DNA of 64,000 bases from Candidatus Iainarchaeum sp. (lineage in GTDB: Archaea; Iainarchaeota; Iainarchaeia; Iainarchaeales; GCA-2688035): assembly GCA_002688035.1 (NCBI GenBank), contig NZBU01000002.1:24120-88119 (forward strand), read 5' to 3'. Both the position numbers and the translations under genes were made by a program. This document shows, piece after piece, positions 19,831-28,483 of the stretch (positions are counted from its first letter, which is position 1; the number at the start of each line of letters is the position of its first letter). Under the pieces are notes generated by a model. That model made no database searches, was not told where the DNA came from, and saw only the letters and a list, made by a program, of their open reading frames with translations.

Positions 19831-20793
19831 ATGCCTGCAAATAAACTGATTGTACTAATACCCGCATTCAACGAAGAGAACACAATCGCTTCAGTTGTAA
19901 AATCAATTCCCAGAAAAATCACAGGAATTGGAAAGGTAGAAGTGCTAGTACTAGATGATGGGAGCAAAGATAGAACCGTTGCAAAAGCAAAGAGCGCGGG
20001 GGCAACAAAAGTAGTTTCCCACCCAAAAAACCTTGGACTAGGAATTGCCTTTCAGGATGGAGTATGGGAAGCACTCAAAATGAAAGCCGACATCATAGTA
20101 AACATTGATGCCGACGGCCAATTCAACCCCAACGATATCCCAAAACTAATTGCGCCAATTCTTAACCAGCAGGTAGACGTAACAACCTGCACGCGCTTCA
20201 AAGACAAGGCACTAGAACCAAAAATGCCCTGGGTAAAAAAGTTTGGCAACAACCTATTCACCAAACTAATCAACTACCTAACAAAAAGCAATTTTACCGA
20301 CACGCAGTGCGGCTTTCGAGCATACACAAAAGACGCCGCACTCAAAATGAACCTCTTTGGAAAATTCACTTACACGCAAGAAGCACTTATGGACCTAATC
20401 CACAAAGGAATGACAGTAGTCGAAGTCCCCTGCAAGGTTGTGGGCGAGCGCGACGGCAAAAGCCGTGTAGTAAAACACTGGTACAGCTACGGCATAAAAG
20501 CGCTCATCATAATCACAAGAGCACTTCGCGACCACAAACCACTCAAGTTCTTCGGGGGGCTAGGAGTACTATTCGCAGGAGCAGGAATCATCTACGGCGC
20601 ACTCCTATGGGTCATCTCTCTCACACCAGGAGTCGACATCGCATTCTGGAGAATAATCCTAGTATTCTTACTAATCCTACTCGGAGTACTAATGGGCGGA
20701 TTTGGACTGCTCGCAGACATGAGCGACAGACAAAAGAAAATACAAGAAGAGATTCTTTATAGGATGAAGAAAGGGGAAATTGAAGGAAAGTAG
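19831..20793 (+). CDS. DPM-synthase-like glycosyltransferase family 2 with C-terminal TM segments
   Basis: LIPAFNEENTIASVVKSIP...LDDGSKDRT...NIDADGQFNP...TDTQCGFRAYT; two C-terminal TM helices. Confidence 0.92.
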   Translation: MPANKLIVLIPAFNEENTIASVVKSIPRKITGIGKVEVLVLDDGSKDRTVAKAKSAGATKVVSHPKNLGLGIAFQDGVWEALKMKADIIVNIDADGQFNPNDIPKLIAPILNQQVDVTTCTRFKDKALEPKMPWVKKFGNNLFTKLINYLTKSNFTDTQCGFRAYTKDAALKMNLFGKFTYTQEALMDLIHKGMTVVEVPCKVVGERDGKSRVVKHWYSYGIKALIIITRALRDHKPLKFFGGLGVLFAGAGIIYGALLWVISLTPGVDIAFWRIILVFLLILLGVLMGGFGLLADMSDRQKKIQEEILYRMKKGEIEGK

Positions 20794-20808
20794 TGCCGGG
20801 AAAAGATT

Positions 20809-21072
20809 TTATTTTCTCGCGTGTTTCAGAGTTTTTCTGAGTTTTTTTGCTCTTCTTTTTCTTTTTGCCTTGATTGCTCTGTAACGGAGTCTTGTTAACT
20901 CTGGTTTTATTCTTCCACGCGCTCTTTCCATTAAGGTCCTGCCTGAAAGATCCACTGCCGCCCTGTAGGGTATCATTCGTTTGAGAGTAGGGAGATGAAT
21001 TGCGCCAGCCAGCACAAACTGTGGCTTTTGGTTTTGCAGTCTTTTTCTCCAGCGGGCTTCTCGAACAGGCAT
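20809..21072 (-). CDS. Hypothetical very basic protein
   Basis: 87 aa ORF ending AIKAKRKRRAKKLRKTLKHARK; between a convergent neighbour and a co-directional ORF. Confidence 0.5.
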   Translation of the reverse strand: MPVREARWRKRLQNQKPQFVLAGAIHLPTLKRMIPYRAAVDLSGRTLMERARGRIKPELTRLRYRAIKAKRKRRAKKLRKTLKHARK

Positions 21073-21086
21073 CTTTAACAGAGCCT

Positions 21087-21545
21087 CTAATCTTTCTTTT
21101 TTTTGTCCCGCTTTCCCTTTCCCAGCAAAGTTATATGGTCATGCGACAAATCTGTCATTTTTCTTGCCATTGCCCTTGATTCAAGCGGCAAAAACCTCAC
21201 TTTTTTTGAAATAAAAAATTTTTGAATCTCTACTTGGAAAATCAGGTCTTGCTTTACACTCTGGAGCTCAAGCTTGCGAGCCACCAACTCTTCTTGGTTT
21301 GCACCCTTTTCCCTCATTCGCTCCCCTGTTTCCGCAACCTTGGTGTCAATTGCATTTAAAATCCTTCCAACTTTTCCCTCTTCAATTAGATTGGTTATAA
21401 ACTCCACGTTTGCTCTGGATTCCTCCCTTGCCACAAGGTCTCCTTTTTTGATCCCACATTTCTCCAATTCATCAATCACTCTATTAGCATTATCTAGTCC
21501 GCTATGTACAAAGCCAATTAACACTGCCCCGCCCTTGCTTTTCAT
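21087..21545 (-). CDS. Hypothetical protein
   Basis: 152 aa ORF, start MKSKGGAVLIGFVHSGLDNANRVIDELEKCG; no family recognised. Confidence 0.55.
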   Translation of the reverse strand: MKSKGGAVLIGFVHSGLDNANRVIDELEKCGIKKGDLVAREESRANVEFITNLIEEGKVGRILNAIDTKVAETGERMREKGANQEELVARKLELQSVKQDLIFQVEIQKFFISKKVRFLPLESRAMARKMTDLSHDHITLLGKGKRDKKKKD

Positions 21546-21615
21546 GAAAAGAATTAGCTTTATTCAAGTATTTTAATGTTCCTGCCAACAACTAACGGCA
21601 CAGCAGTGCCAGAGT

Positions 21616-22902
21616 CTACTTTTTCTTGAAGATGTTGGCAAAGGCTTTTGCTCCTGAGAAGAGCAACTTTGGATTCTTGATAATGCGTTTAAGGGCGTAG
21701 CCTGGCCTAAAGTAAATTTCTCTGTAGGCTTTTTTGTACATGCGCTCTACTAGCTCGCGCTTGATTGCACCATACTCATAGTAGGCTTTGCCACTGTAGC
21801 TTCCAAACTCTGCCCAGTCATCAACCAGGAAGCGACCTTCGTCATCGATGAGGTGGTAGAGTTGTGTTCCAGGATATGGCACGGTAATTGTAAACTGCAC
21901 AAGATCCAGTGGAAGTGATTTTGCAAAGTCAATTGTTTGCTGCATTGTTTCCTCTGTGTCGTAAGGGAGGCCAATCATGAAGAAGCCGATTGTTTCTATT
22001 CCCGCTTCTTTTGCCCACTTTACTGCATCGCGGACCTGCTCTAGCTTTATTCCCTTGCCAACCTTGTTCAAGACTTCCTGGTTTCCTGATTCGATTCCAA
22101 AGGATAGCTGGTAGCAACCAGCTTTCTTCATTAACTTTAGGAGTGAGAGATCAAGTGTGTCAACGCGCACGCCGTTTGGGCAATTCCAATCAAATTTTAA
22201 TTTTCTTTGAATTATTTCACGGCAAATGTCAATTGTGCGCTGCCTGTTCTGTGAAAAGTTATCATCGATGAATGCAATTTCTTTGCAGCCATACTCTTTC
22301 TGAAGATACTCTACCTCATCAACCACATTCTTTGGAGAACGCATCCTATAGTATCTACCAAAGACTCCCTTGAAACAATAAATGCAACCATAAGGACAAC
22401 CACGCGAAGTCATAATTTTCAGGTAAGGATGTTTTCTAGTTGGAGAAGTATATTTTTCTAGTGGCAAGCCATGCCAGTTAGGAAATGGAATTGAATCAAT
22501 GTCTTTGATTAATTCGTTTTGAAGTATTTTCTTTTTGGAAGTGAATATTTCTAAAACACTTTTTTCACCTTCCCCTAAAACCACTTTGTCCGCGTGCTTA
22601 AGCGCTTCTTTTGGAAGAATTGAAACATGCGGTCCCCCAAGCATTACCTTTTTTCCTGCGGCGCGAAGCTTGTCAGCCAAGTCATATGCATTCTTCGCAG
22701 TTGGAGTAAAAACTGTTAGGCCAACCCACTCGGAATCAATCTTTTTAATGTCAACTTCCATTCCGGCTGTCTCATCAATTATTTCTGTGCGAATACCATT
22801 CTTTTCCAAGATTGCCTTCAAGTAGGCAATTCCAAGCGGAGGACTAGGATGTGAAACATATACCCCAAAAGCCGGATTGATTAGTGTAATAGATTTTCCC
22901 AT
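21616..22902 (-). CDS. B12-binding domain radical SAM protein
   Basis: MGKSITLINPAFGVYVSHPSPPLGIAYLKAIL; VMLGGPHVSILPKEAL; MTSRGCPYGCIYCFKGVFG; internal Met at 22902 preferred. Confidence 0.93.
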   Translation of the reverse strand: MGKSITLINPAFGVYVSHPSPPLGIAYLKAILEKNGIRTEIIDETAGMEVDIKKIDSEWVGLTVFTPTAKNAYDLADKLRAAGKKVMLGGPHVSILPKEALKHADKVVLGEGEKSVLEIFTSKKKILQNELIKDIDSIPFPNWHGLPLEKYTSPTRKHPYLKIMTSRGCPYGCIYCFKGVFGRYYRMRSPKNVVDEVEYLQKEYGCKEIAFIDDNFSQNRQRTIDICREIIQRKLKFDWNCPNGVRVDTLDLSLLKLMKKAGCYQLSFGIESGNQEVLNKVGKGIKLEQVRDAVKWAKEAGIETIGFFMIGLPYDTEETMQQTIDFAKSLPLDLVQFTITVPYPGTQLYHLIDDEGRFLVDDWAEFGSYSGKAYYEYGAIKRELVERMYKKAYREIYFRPGYALKRIIKNPKLLFSGAKAFANIFKKK

Positions 22903-23013
22903 AGCAAATATTTGTCTATGCAAAGCTTTTATTGTATTGTTTTTCAATGATTGCACCAATATCTTTTATAAAAACTTAATTTGATGAGTTTAGTATAAGG
23001 AGACTGATTTTTC

Positions 23014-24651
23014 TTGAAACTCTTGATAATTGGTTTGGATGGTGCTTCCCCAGAACTAATAAAAAAGTGGGCGCTTGAGGGAAAGCTCCCTTACTTCAAA
23101 AAGCTTATTGGCAATGGCTGCTTTGCAAGACTTGAATCTACAATACACCCTATTACCGGACCGGCCTGGACTACATTCTTGACGGGAAAGAATCCTGGAA
23201 AACATGGGATTTATGATTGGAGTTCTAGAAAAGAAGGGAGCTATGACATCGAGTTAAACTACCAGAGGAAAAAGGAGTCATACACTTTCTTCCACCTGCT
23301 CGGAGAAAAAGGAAAGCGAGTCGGCCTGCTAAACGTTCCAAGCACATTTCCACCAACAAAAATTAATGGTTTTATTGTCAGCGGTTTTCTTACACCCGAT
23401 ACCGATACAGAATTCACTTTCCCAAAACCACTTAGAAAAGAACTCCTAGAACAGTTCCCCGATTATTTCTTCTCACCCAAGAACAAGTTTGAGCCAGATG
23501 CTAAAAGTGCAAAAGGCTTTTTGAGCGAAGTCAACAAAATGACAGAGCAAAGAAAGCAGGCCTCCCTTTACTTGATGGATAAGAAGAATATGGATGTTTT
23601 TATGGTTACCTTCATGGGCCTTGATCACTTACAGCACTACTTTTGGAGGTTTATGGATGAAAAACATCCAAGATATGACCCTATGCTTGGGAAAGAGTTT
23701 GGTGACGCGATCCTAAAGCTTTACCAGAGAATTGACGGAATTGTGAAAGAACTTCATGAGAAAGCCGGAAGTACTACTCCCTTGTTGATGATGTCTGATC
23801 ATGGGATGGGAAGGCATGAGAAAGCGGTTTACATTAACAATTGGCTGCATAAAAAGGGTTTGCTTGTTCTCAAGAAGAGTTTTGGTGCTTCTGTTAAGAG
23901 GGCAATGCATGGAATTGGTTTTACTCCAAAGAATCTTTTTAGTCTAATGTTAAAACTTGGGTTGGGAAGACTTATTGCGGTTGTTCCCGCCTCTAAGAGA
24001 AAGAAGATGTTAGAAAAGACAACTCTTTCCTTTGGTGACATTGATTGGAGCAAAACTAAGGCTTACAGCTTTGGTTATTTTGGTAGAATATTTTTAAACC
24101 TCAAGGGCAGGGAACCGCAGGGAATTGTTGAAGAAAAGGATTACGATAAAATTAGGGGTGAAGTAATAAGAGAGCTTGAGAAATTCAAAGATCCTTCAAC
24201 AAACAAGAATGTTGTGGATAGGATTTGGAAGCGAGAAGAATTATTCAAAGGTCCTTATGTGAATGAAGCTGCAGATATTTTGTTCAGCATGCAAGACTAT
24301 GCTTTCAACAGCTCACTGCACTTTGCATTTGGCTCTAACAAGATTTTTGACGAACACATCATCAGCAAGAGCGGAGATCATCGCTTGCACGGCCTTTTTA
24401 TTGCGGCTGGAAAAGGAATCAAAAAGGGCAAAGAGATTAAGGCAAAGATTGTTGATGTAGCGCCAACCGCACTACACTTGCTCAGCACTGCTGTTCCAAG
24501 CAATATGGATGGTAAAGTATTGCCAATTTTTGTGAACAAGAAGGCTGTGAAGAAGCAAGCCGCGGTTGGAGTAAAGACCAATGGCGAAATCTTCAAGGAT
24601 GCAGAGAAAGAGAAGATAAAGAAGAGGCTTGCCGACCTTGGTTATCTCTAG
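23014..24651 (+). CDS. Type I phosphodiesterase/nucleotide pyrophosphatase; C-terminal LGY tail
   Basis: LLIIGLDGASPELI, HPITGPAWTTFLTGKNPGKHGIYDW, MMSDHGMGRHEK, SGDHRLHGLFIAAG; ends IKKRLADLGYL. Confidence 0.93.
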   Translation: MKLLIIGLDGASPELIKKWALEGKLPYFKKLIGNGCFARLESTIHPITGPAWTTFLTGKNPGKHGIYDWSSRKEGSYDIELNYQRKKESYTFFHLLGEKGKRVGLLNVPSTFPPTKINGFIVSGFLTPDTDTEFTFPKPLRKELLEQFPDYFFSPKNKFEPDAKSAKGFLSEVNKMTEQRKQASLYLMDKKNMDVFMVTFMGLDHLQHYFWRFMDEKHPRYDPMLGKEFGDAILKLYQRIDGIVKELHEKAGSTTPLLMMSDHGMGRHEKAVYINNWLHKKGLLVLKKSFGASVKRAMHGIGFTPKNLFSLMLKLGLGRLIAVVPASKRKKMLEKTTLSFGDIDWSKTKAYSFGYFGRIFLNLKGREPQGIVEEKDYDKIRGEVIRELEKFKDPSTNKNVVDRIWKREELFKGPYVNEAADILFSMQDYAFNSSLHFAFGSNKIFDEHIISKSGDHRLHGLFIAAGKGIKKGKEIKAKIVDVAPTALHLLSTAVPSNMDGKVLPIFVNKKAVKKQAAVGVKTNGEIFKDAEKEKIKKRLADLGYL

Positions 24652-26105
24652 AACAAGGCGTTTTTGACAACGTTTATGTCAACTGGTTTTATTTCACGCA
24701 GCAAGAACAATAGTACTGCGTAAACTCCCATTAGCACAATGTACTCTACTATGAGCATTCCACCTGAAAGTGGGAATAGGATTGCGGGAACCATTGCGAC
24801 TCCTGCCGCAATAAAAATTTTGAGTGCGCTTCTAAGTGGGAATACTCTGAACCTATGGAATACAAATCCGAGGGAGACTAGGGCTGCCAAAGCCATTGCT
24901 ACAAGACTTGAAATCGCTGCTCCCTTAATTCCAAACAATGGAACTAGATATGAGTTTAGCGCAAAGTCGAGCAAAAGAATTGCTGCGCCGAGAAGGAACA
25001 TTCTTTTTGGATGCCCACTTGCAACAATTATTGTTGATGCAATCGAGAATAAAGCGAAGAAAATGTAAGCTATCAGTAGAATGGATAGGGCTTCTGCTCC
25101 CACACCATACTTTGCGCCGTAGAACAGACTTATCAGCTGTGGCGCTGTTACTGAAGCTATTAGTGCTGCCGGCACAATAAACATTAGGGCATAGCGAAAA
25201 GAGTGCATTACATAGAATTTTGCTTTCTCAATCATTTGGGAGAAAGTTGTCTCGCTCACAAGTGGGAATAGCACAAGAGTAATTGTTAGAACTACTTCGA
25301 AGGGAAGTTTTCCAAGGGTTACTGCTGCAACATAGTAGCCTGCCTGTGCTCCCTCAGCCACAAGTGCTTTTACAAAGAAAACATCAAGCTGCATCATTAA
25401 ACTCTGCAGAAAAGAGAATGCGATTACCGGCAGAGCAAAAACCAGGAGTGTTTTGCTTGCAAAGACTTGCCCTGGCTTGATTCTAGGAAAGCCTGCGATC
25501 AAGATTGCTACTGCAAGTGCGAGAGCGGCTGCCAAAGCAATTCCGCCAAACACTCCGACAAGTGAGAAGCCTGCGAGCGCCAGGGCAATTGGAAGAACAA
25601 GGCGCAAAGTTCTTGCAATAATTGAAAGAACGGCTTCTTCCTTAAACTTCTTGAGGCCGTTGATGTAACCGCGAAGAACATTGAACAATGGTTGGAAGAA
25701 AACGCTTACAGCAGAAATCTGAATTAAAATTGTTAGACTTGGATCGTTAAACATTGCTGCTAGGAAGGGCGCAGCAATAACGTAGGCCACAAAAATTATT
25801 GAAGAAAGCCCTAATTGTAATTGGAATGCTTTTGCTCTAACTGTTTCAGCAATCTCCCTTTGCGCGGAAACAAATTTGCTAACAGACTGCCGTATTCCAC
25901 GAACTAGTACTACGTTTGTAATGCTTACAAGGCCAATTACTACTCCAAATACTCCGAATTGTTCCGGTGTGAGTAAGAAGCGACCTAGTGCAAGGTATAG
26001 TAGATAACCTGTTAGGAAGAATATTATTCTTGAAACAAGGAGGTACATTGAGCCCTTTTCTATTGTAGCCATTTGCCAAAACCACTCGCTATATCTATAA
26101 AACAA
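24648..26105 (-). CDS. Polysaccharide flippase (Wzx/MOP superfamily)
   Basis: Polytopic; LVSRIIFFLTGYLLYLALGRFLLTPEQFGVFGVVIGLV; internal start MATIEKG (26072) possible. Confidence 0.9.
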   Translation of the reverse strand: MFYRYSEWFWQMATIEKGSMYLLVSRIIFFLTGYLLYLALGRFLLTPEQFGVFGVVIGLVSITNVVLVRGIRQSVSKFVSAQREIAETVRAKAFQLQLGLSSIIFVAYVIAAPFLAAMFNDPSLTILIQISAVSVFFQPLFNVLRGYINGLKKFKEEAVLSIIARTLRLVLPIALALAGFSLVGVFGGIALAAALALAVAILIAGFPRIKPGQVFASKTLLVFALPVIAFSFLQSLMMQLDVFFVKALVAEGAQAGYYVAAVTLGKLPFEVVLTITLVLFPLVSETTFSQMIEKAKFYVMHSFRYALMFIVPAALIASVTAPQLISLFYGAKYGVGAEALSILLIAYIFFALFSIASTIIVASGHPKRMFLLGAAILLLDFALNSYLVPLFGIKGAAISSLVAMALAALVSLGFVFHRFRVFPLRSALKIFIAAGVAMVPAILFPLSGGMLIVEYIVLMGVYAVLLFLLREIKPVDINVVKNALF

Positions 26106-26153
26106 GGCATTTAAAAGCTTATTAAATCAATTGGTATAATAGTCGTTGGAGCT

Positions 26154-27398
26154 GTGAGAATGAAGCCAAATGTAGTTCTGATCGTTGTTGACTGTTTTAG
26201 AGCCCAAAGCTTTTTGGGAGAGGGCTCTGCAAAAATTCCTTTCCTAGACTCCCTTAGAAAAAAGGGAACTGCTTTCACACAAGCAATTAGCACTAGTTCT
26301 ACTACAAGTCCTTGCTTTGCAAGCATTTTAACCGGGAAGTATAGCTTCAAGCATGGGGTGAGAACTATTGGTGGCTATGCTCTTAACCCAAATGTGAGCA
26401 CTATTGCAAAAGCGTTCAAGGACGCTGGTTATCATACTATTGCAGAGGTAACAGGACCACTTCTTGAGGAAGTTAACATGGGCAGTGGCTTTGACGATTA
26501 CAATTTTAGGGAGACAAACCAAACACTCTACAGTGATTGGGGAGAAAATCTTGCCGCAAAATTAGCTGCTTCCAAAAAACCTTACTTTTTGTTCTTGCAT
26601 TTGTGGGATTTGCACAGGCCGCGCTATATGACTAAAGAGTTCAACAAGCCAAAGTATGGAAAGATTGCTTATGAGAGAAGTGTGAGTTGCATGGACTCCT
26701 ACTTGCAAAAGTTGTTGTCAAGTTTGGACAAGGACACTGTTATTGTTATCACAGGAGATCATGGAGAGAAAATTCCAAGCAACAAGGGAGAAGAGTATTT
26801 CAACCACCTGTGTATTGGATTCTATGCTGTACTGCGCCGGTTCGGTCTTTCTAAGAAGTACTGTGAAAGGGAGAGCCATGGTTTTGATGTTAGCGAAGAC
26901 GTAATCAAGATTCCGCTTTTCTTCAAGGGAACCGTGTTTCCAAAGGGAAAAGTTGTAGGGCAACAGGTTGGACAAGTTGATATTGTGCCGACAATTGCAG
27001 ACGCACTCGGACTAAAGCTTGACAGTGATGTTGATGGAAAGAGTTTAGTCCCACTCACACAGGGGAAGAACGTTGAGGAGAAACCTGTTTTCATTGAAGC
27101 TTGCGGAATAAAGATTGCGAGCAAAGAATCCTGGTTAGAGGGAATTAGAACAAGCAAGTGGAAGTACTTGCACGGAGCATTTAACTCAGAAATTCCTAAA
27201 CAGCTTTACGATCTCGAGAATGATCCTGAGGAGAAGAACAATCTTGCTCAAAAGGAAACCAGTGTTGTTGGGAAGATGCGCACAAAGCTTGAATCCTTAA
27301 AGAGCGCAAAACAGAGAAAAGAGCTTGTCGGCAAGAAGCTCGAGGGAGCAGACAAGAAAAAGCTCGAGGAAAGGCTTAGGAAGCTTGGCTATTTGTAA
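26154..27398 (+). CDS. Sulfatase-family (PF00884-like) alkaline phosphatase superfamily protein lacking the formylglycine motif; C-terminal LGY tail
   Basis: NVVLIVVDCFRAQSF, STTSPCFASILTGKYSFKHGVRT, VIVITGDHGEK, KWKYLHGAF..PKQLYDLENDPEEKNNLA; ends LEERLRKLGYL. Confidence 0.9.
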   Translation: MRMKPNVVLIVVDCFRAQSFLGEGSAKIPFLDSLRKKGTAFTQAISTSSTTSPCFASILTGKYSFKHGVRTIGGYALNPNVSTIAKAFKDAGYHTIAEVTGPLLEEVNMGSGFDDYNFRETNQTLYSDWGENLAAKLAASKKPYFLFLHLWDLHRPRYMTKEFNKPKYGKIAYERSVSCMDSYLQKLLSSLDKDTVIVITGDHGEKIPSNKGEEYFNHLCIGFYAVLRRFGLSKKYCERESHGFDVSEDVIKIPLFFKGTVFPKGKVVGQQVGQVDIVPTIADALGLKLDSDVDGKSLVPLTQGKNVEEKPVFIEACGIKIASKESWLEGIRTSKWKYLHGAFNSEIPKQLYDLENDPEEKNNLAQKETSVVGKMRTKLESLKSAKQRKELVGKKLEGADKKKLEERLRKLGYL

Positions 27399-27455
27399 AT
27401 TCGATTGTTGTACGCGAGCCTTTAAAAAGCCTATTAAGTATTATTAGTTATTATT

Positions 27456-27662
27456 ATGGCTAAACATACTACTATCTCGATTCCAGAGCCACTATACCAG
27501 AAAGTCAAAGAGTTTATAGAGGGCACAGGATTTACCTCTTCTTCCGACTTTGTAACATTTGTGCTGCGCGAGATATTCATGGATGCAGAGCTAAAACAGA
27601 AGAACACGAAAGACAAAAAGTTGATTTACGAGAGACTCAAAGCACTAGGATATGTAAAATAG
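27456..27662 (+). CDS. Ribbon-helix-helix (CopG-like) small protein with C-terminal LGY tail
   Basis: HTTISIPEPLYQKVKEFIEGTGFTSSSDFVTFVLREIF is RHH-like; ends IYERLKALGYVK. Confidence 0.78.
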   Translation: MAKHTTISIPEPLYQKVKEFIEGTGFTSSSDFVTFVLREIFMDAELKQKNTKDKKLIYERLKALGYVK

Positions 27663-27671
27663 GTGTAGAAC

Positions 27672-28472
27672 ATGGATCATTTGGACGAGCTGGAAAACAA
27701 AAGCATTTACGTTATTAGAGAGGCCTACAAACAGTACAAGAACATTGCACTACTCTGGAGTATTGGAAAAGATTCAACTGCACTACTCTGGCTTTGCAGG
27801 AAAGCTTTCTATGGGAAAATTCCTTTCCCTGCAGTGCACCTTGACACAAGCTACAAGTTCAAAGAAATTTATGAGTTCAGGGAAAAATATGCAAAGGAGT
27901 GGGACTTGAACCTAGTTGTAGGGAGAAACGAGGAAGCAATAAAGGAAGGAATGTGCCATGACAAGGGAGCACTGGCCTGCTGTAATGCCCTCAAGACAAA
28001 CTGTTTGAAGAAAGTTATTGCCGAGAAGAAATATCGTGCATTACTACTTGCAATTAGAAGAGATGAACATGGGATAAGATCAAAGGAGCGTTACTTCTCC
28101 CCGAGGGACATTGATTTCCAGTGGAACTACAAGGACCAGCCACCCGAGCTCTGGGACCAGTACAAGAGCAAGCAAAGCGAGGAACAGCATTTGAGAATAC
28201 ACCCAATGCTGCACTGGACTGAGCTAGATATTTGGCGTTACATGCAGCGCGAGAACATTCCTGTTACAAGTCTTTACTTTGCAAAAGATGGGAAGAGGTA
28301 TAGGAGCATTGGCTGCGAGCCATGCTGCAAGCCAATGGATAGCGAGGCTGATACCATTGACAAAATCGTGGAAGAGCTACAGACTACTGATGTCTCAGAG
28401 AGAAGTGGAAGAGCGCAGGACAAGGAAAACGCTTATATGATGCAAAAATTAAGAAGCCTTGGATATATGTGA
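27672..28472 (+). CDS. cysD: Sulfate adenylyltransferase subunit 2-like (CysD/PAPS-reductase family)
   Basis: IALLWSIGKDSTALLWLCRKAF PP-loop, HLDTSYKFKEIYEFREKYAKEW, RRDEHGIRSKERYFSPRD, SIGCEPCCKPMDSEADTIDKIVEEL; ends MMQKLRSLGYM. Confidence 0.92.
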   Translation: MDHLDELENKSIYVIREAYKQYKNIALLWSIGKDSTALLWLCRKAFYGKIPFPAVHLDTSYKFKEIYEFREKYAKEWDLNLVVGRNEEAIKEGMCHDKGALACCNALKTNCLKKVIAEKKYRALLLAIRRDEHGIRSKERYFSPRDIDFQWNYKDQPPELWDQYKSKQSEEQHLRIHPMLHWTELDIWRYMQRENIPVTSLYFAKDGKRYRSIGCEPCCKPMDSEADTIDKIVEELQTTDVSERSGRAQDKENAYMMQKLRSLGYM

Positions 28473-28483
28473 GGAATTTGGGT

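Noticed and set aside
20307-20762. 151-aa plus-strand ORF with Arg/His/Ser-rich sequence
   Set aside because: It lies wholly inside the DPM-synthase-like gene in another frame. It reflects that gene's codon bias and has no domain-like sequence.
26154-27398. Annotation as a canonical arylsulfatase
   Set aside because: The FGly consensus (C/S-x-P-x-R) is not present at the expected site, so only fold-level assignment is justified.
27420-27455. Possible palindromic operator gcctttaaaaagcc upstream of the small RHH gene
   Set aside because: The arms are not reverse complements on inspection. It is more likely a TATA-containing promoter.
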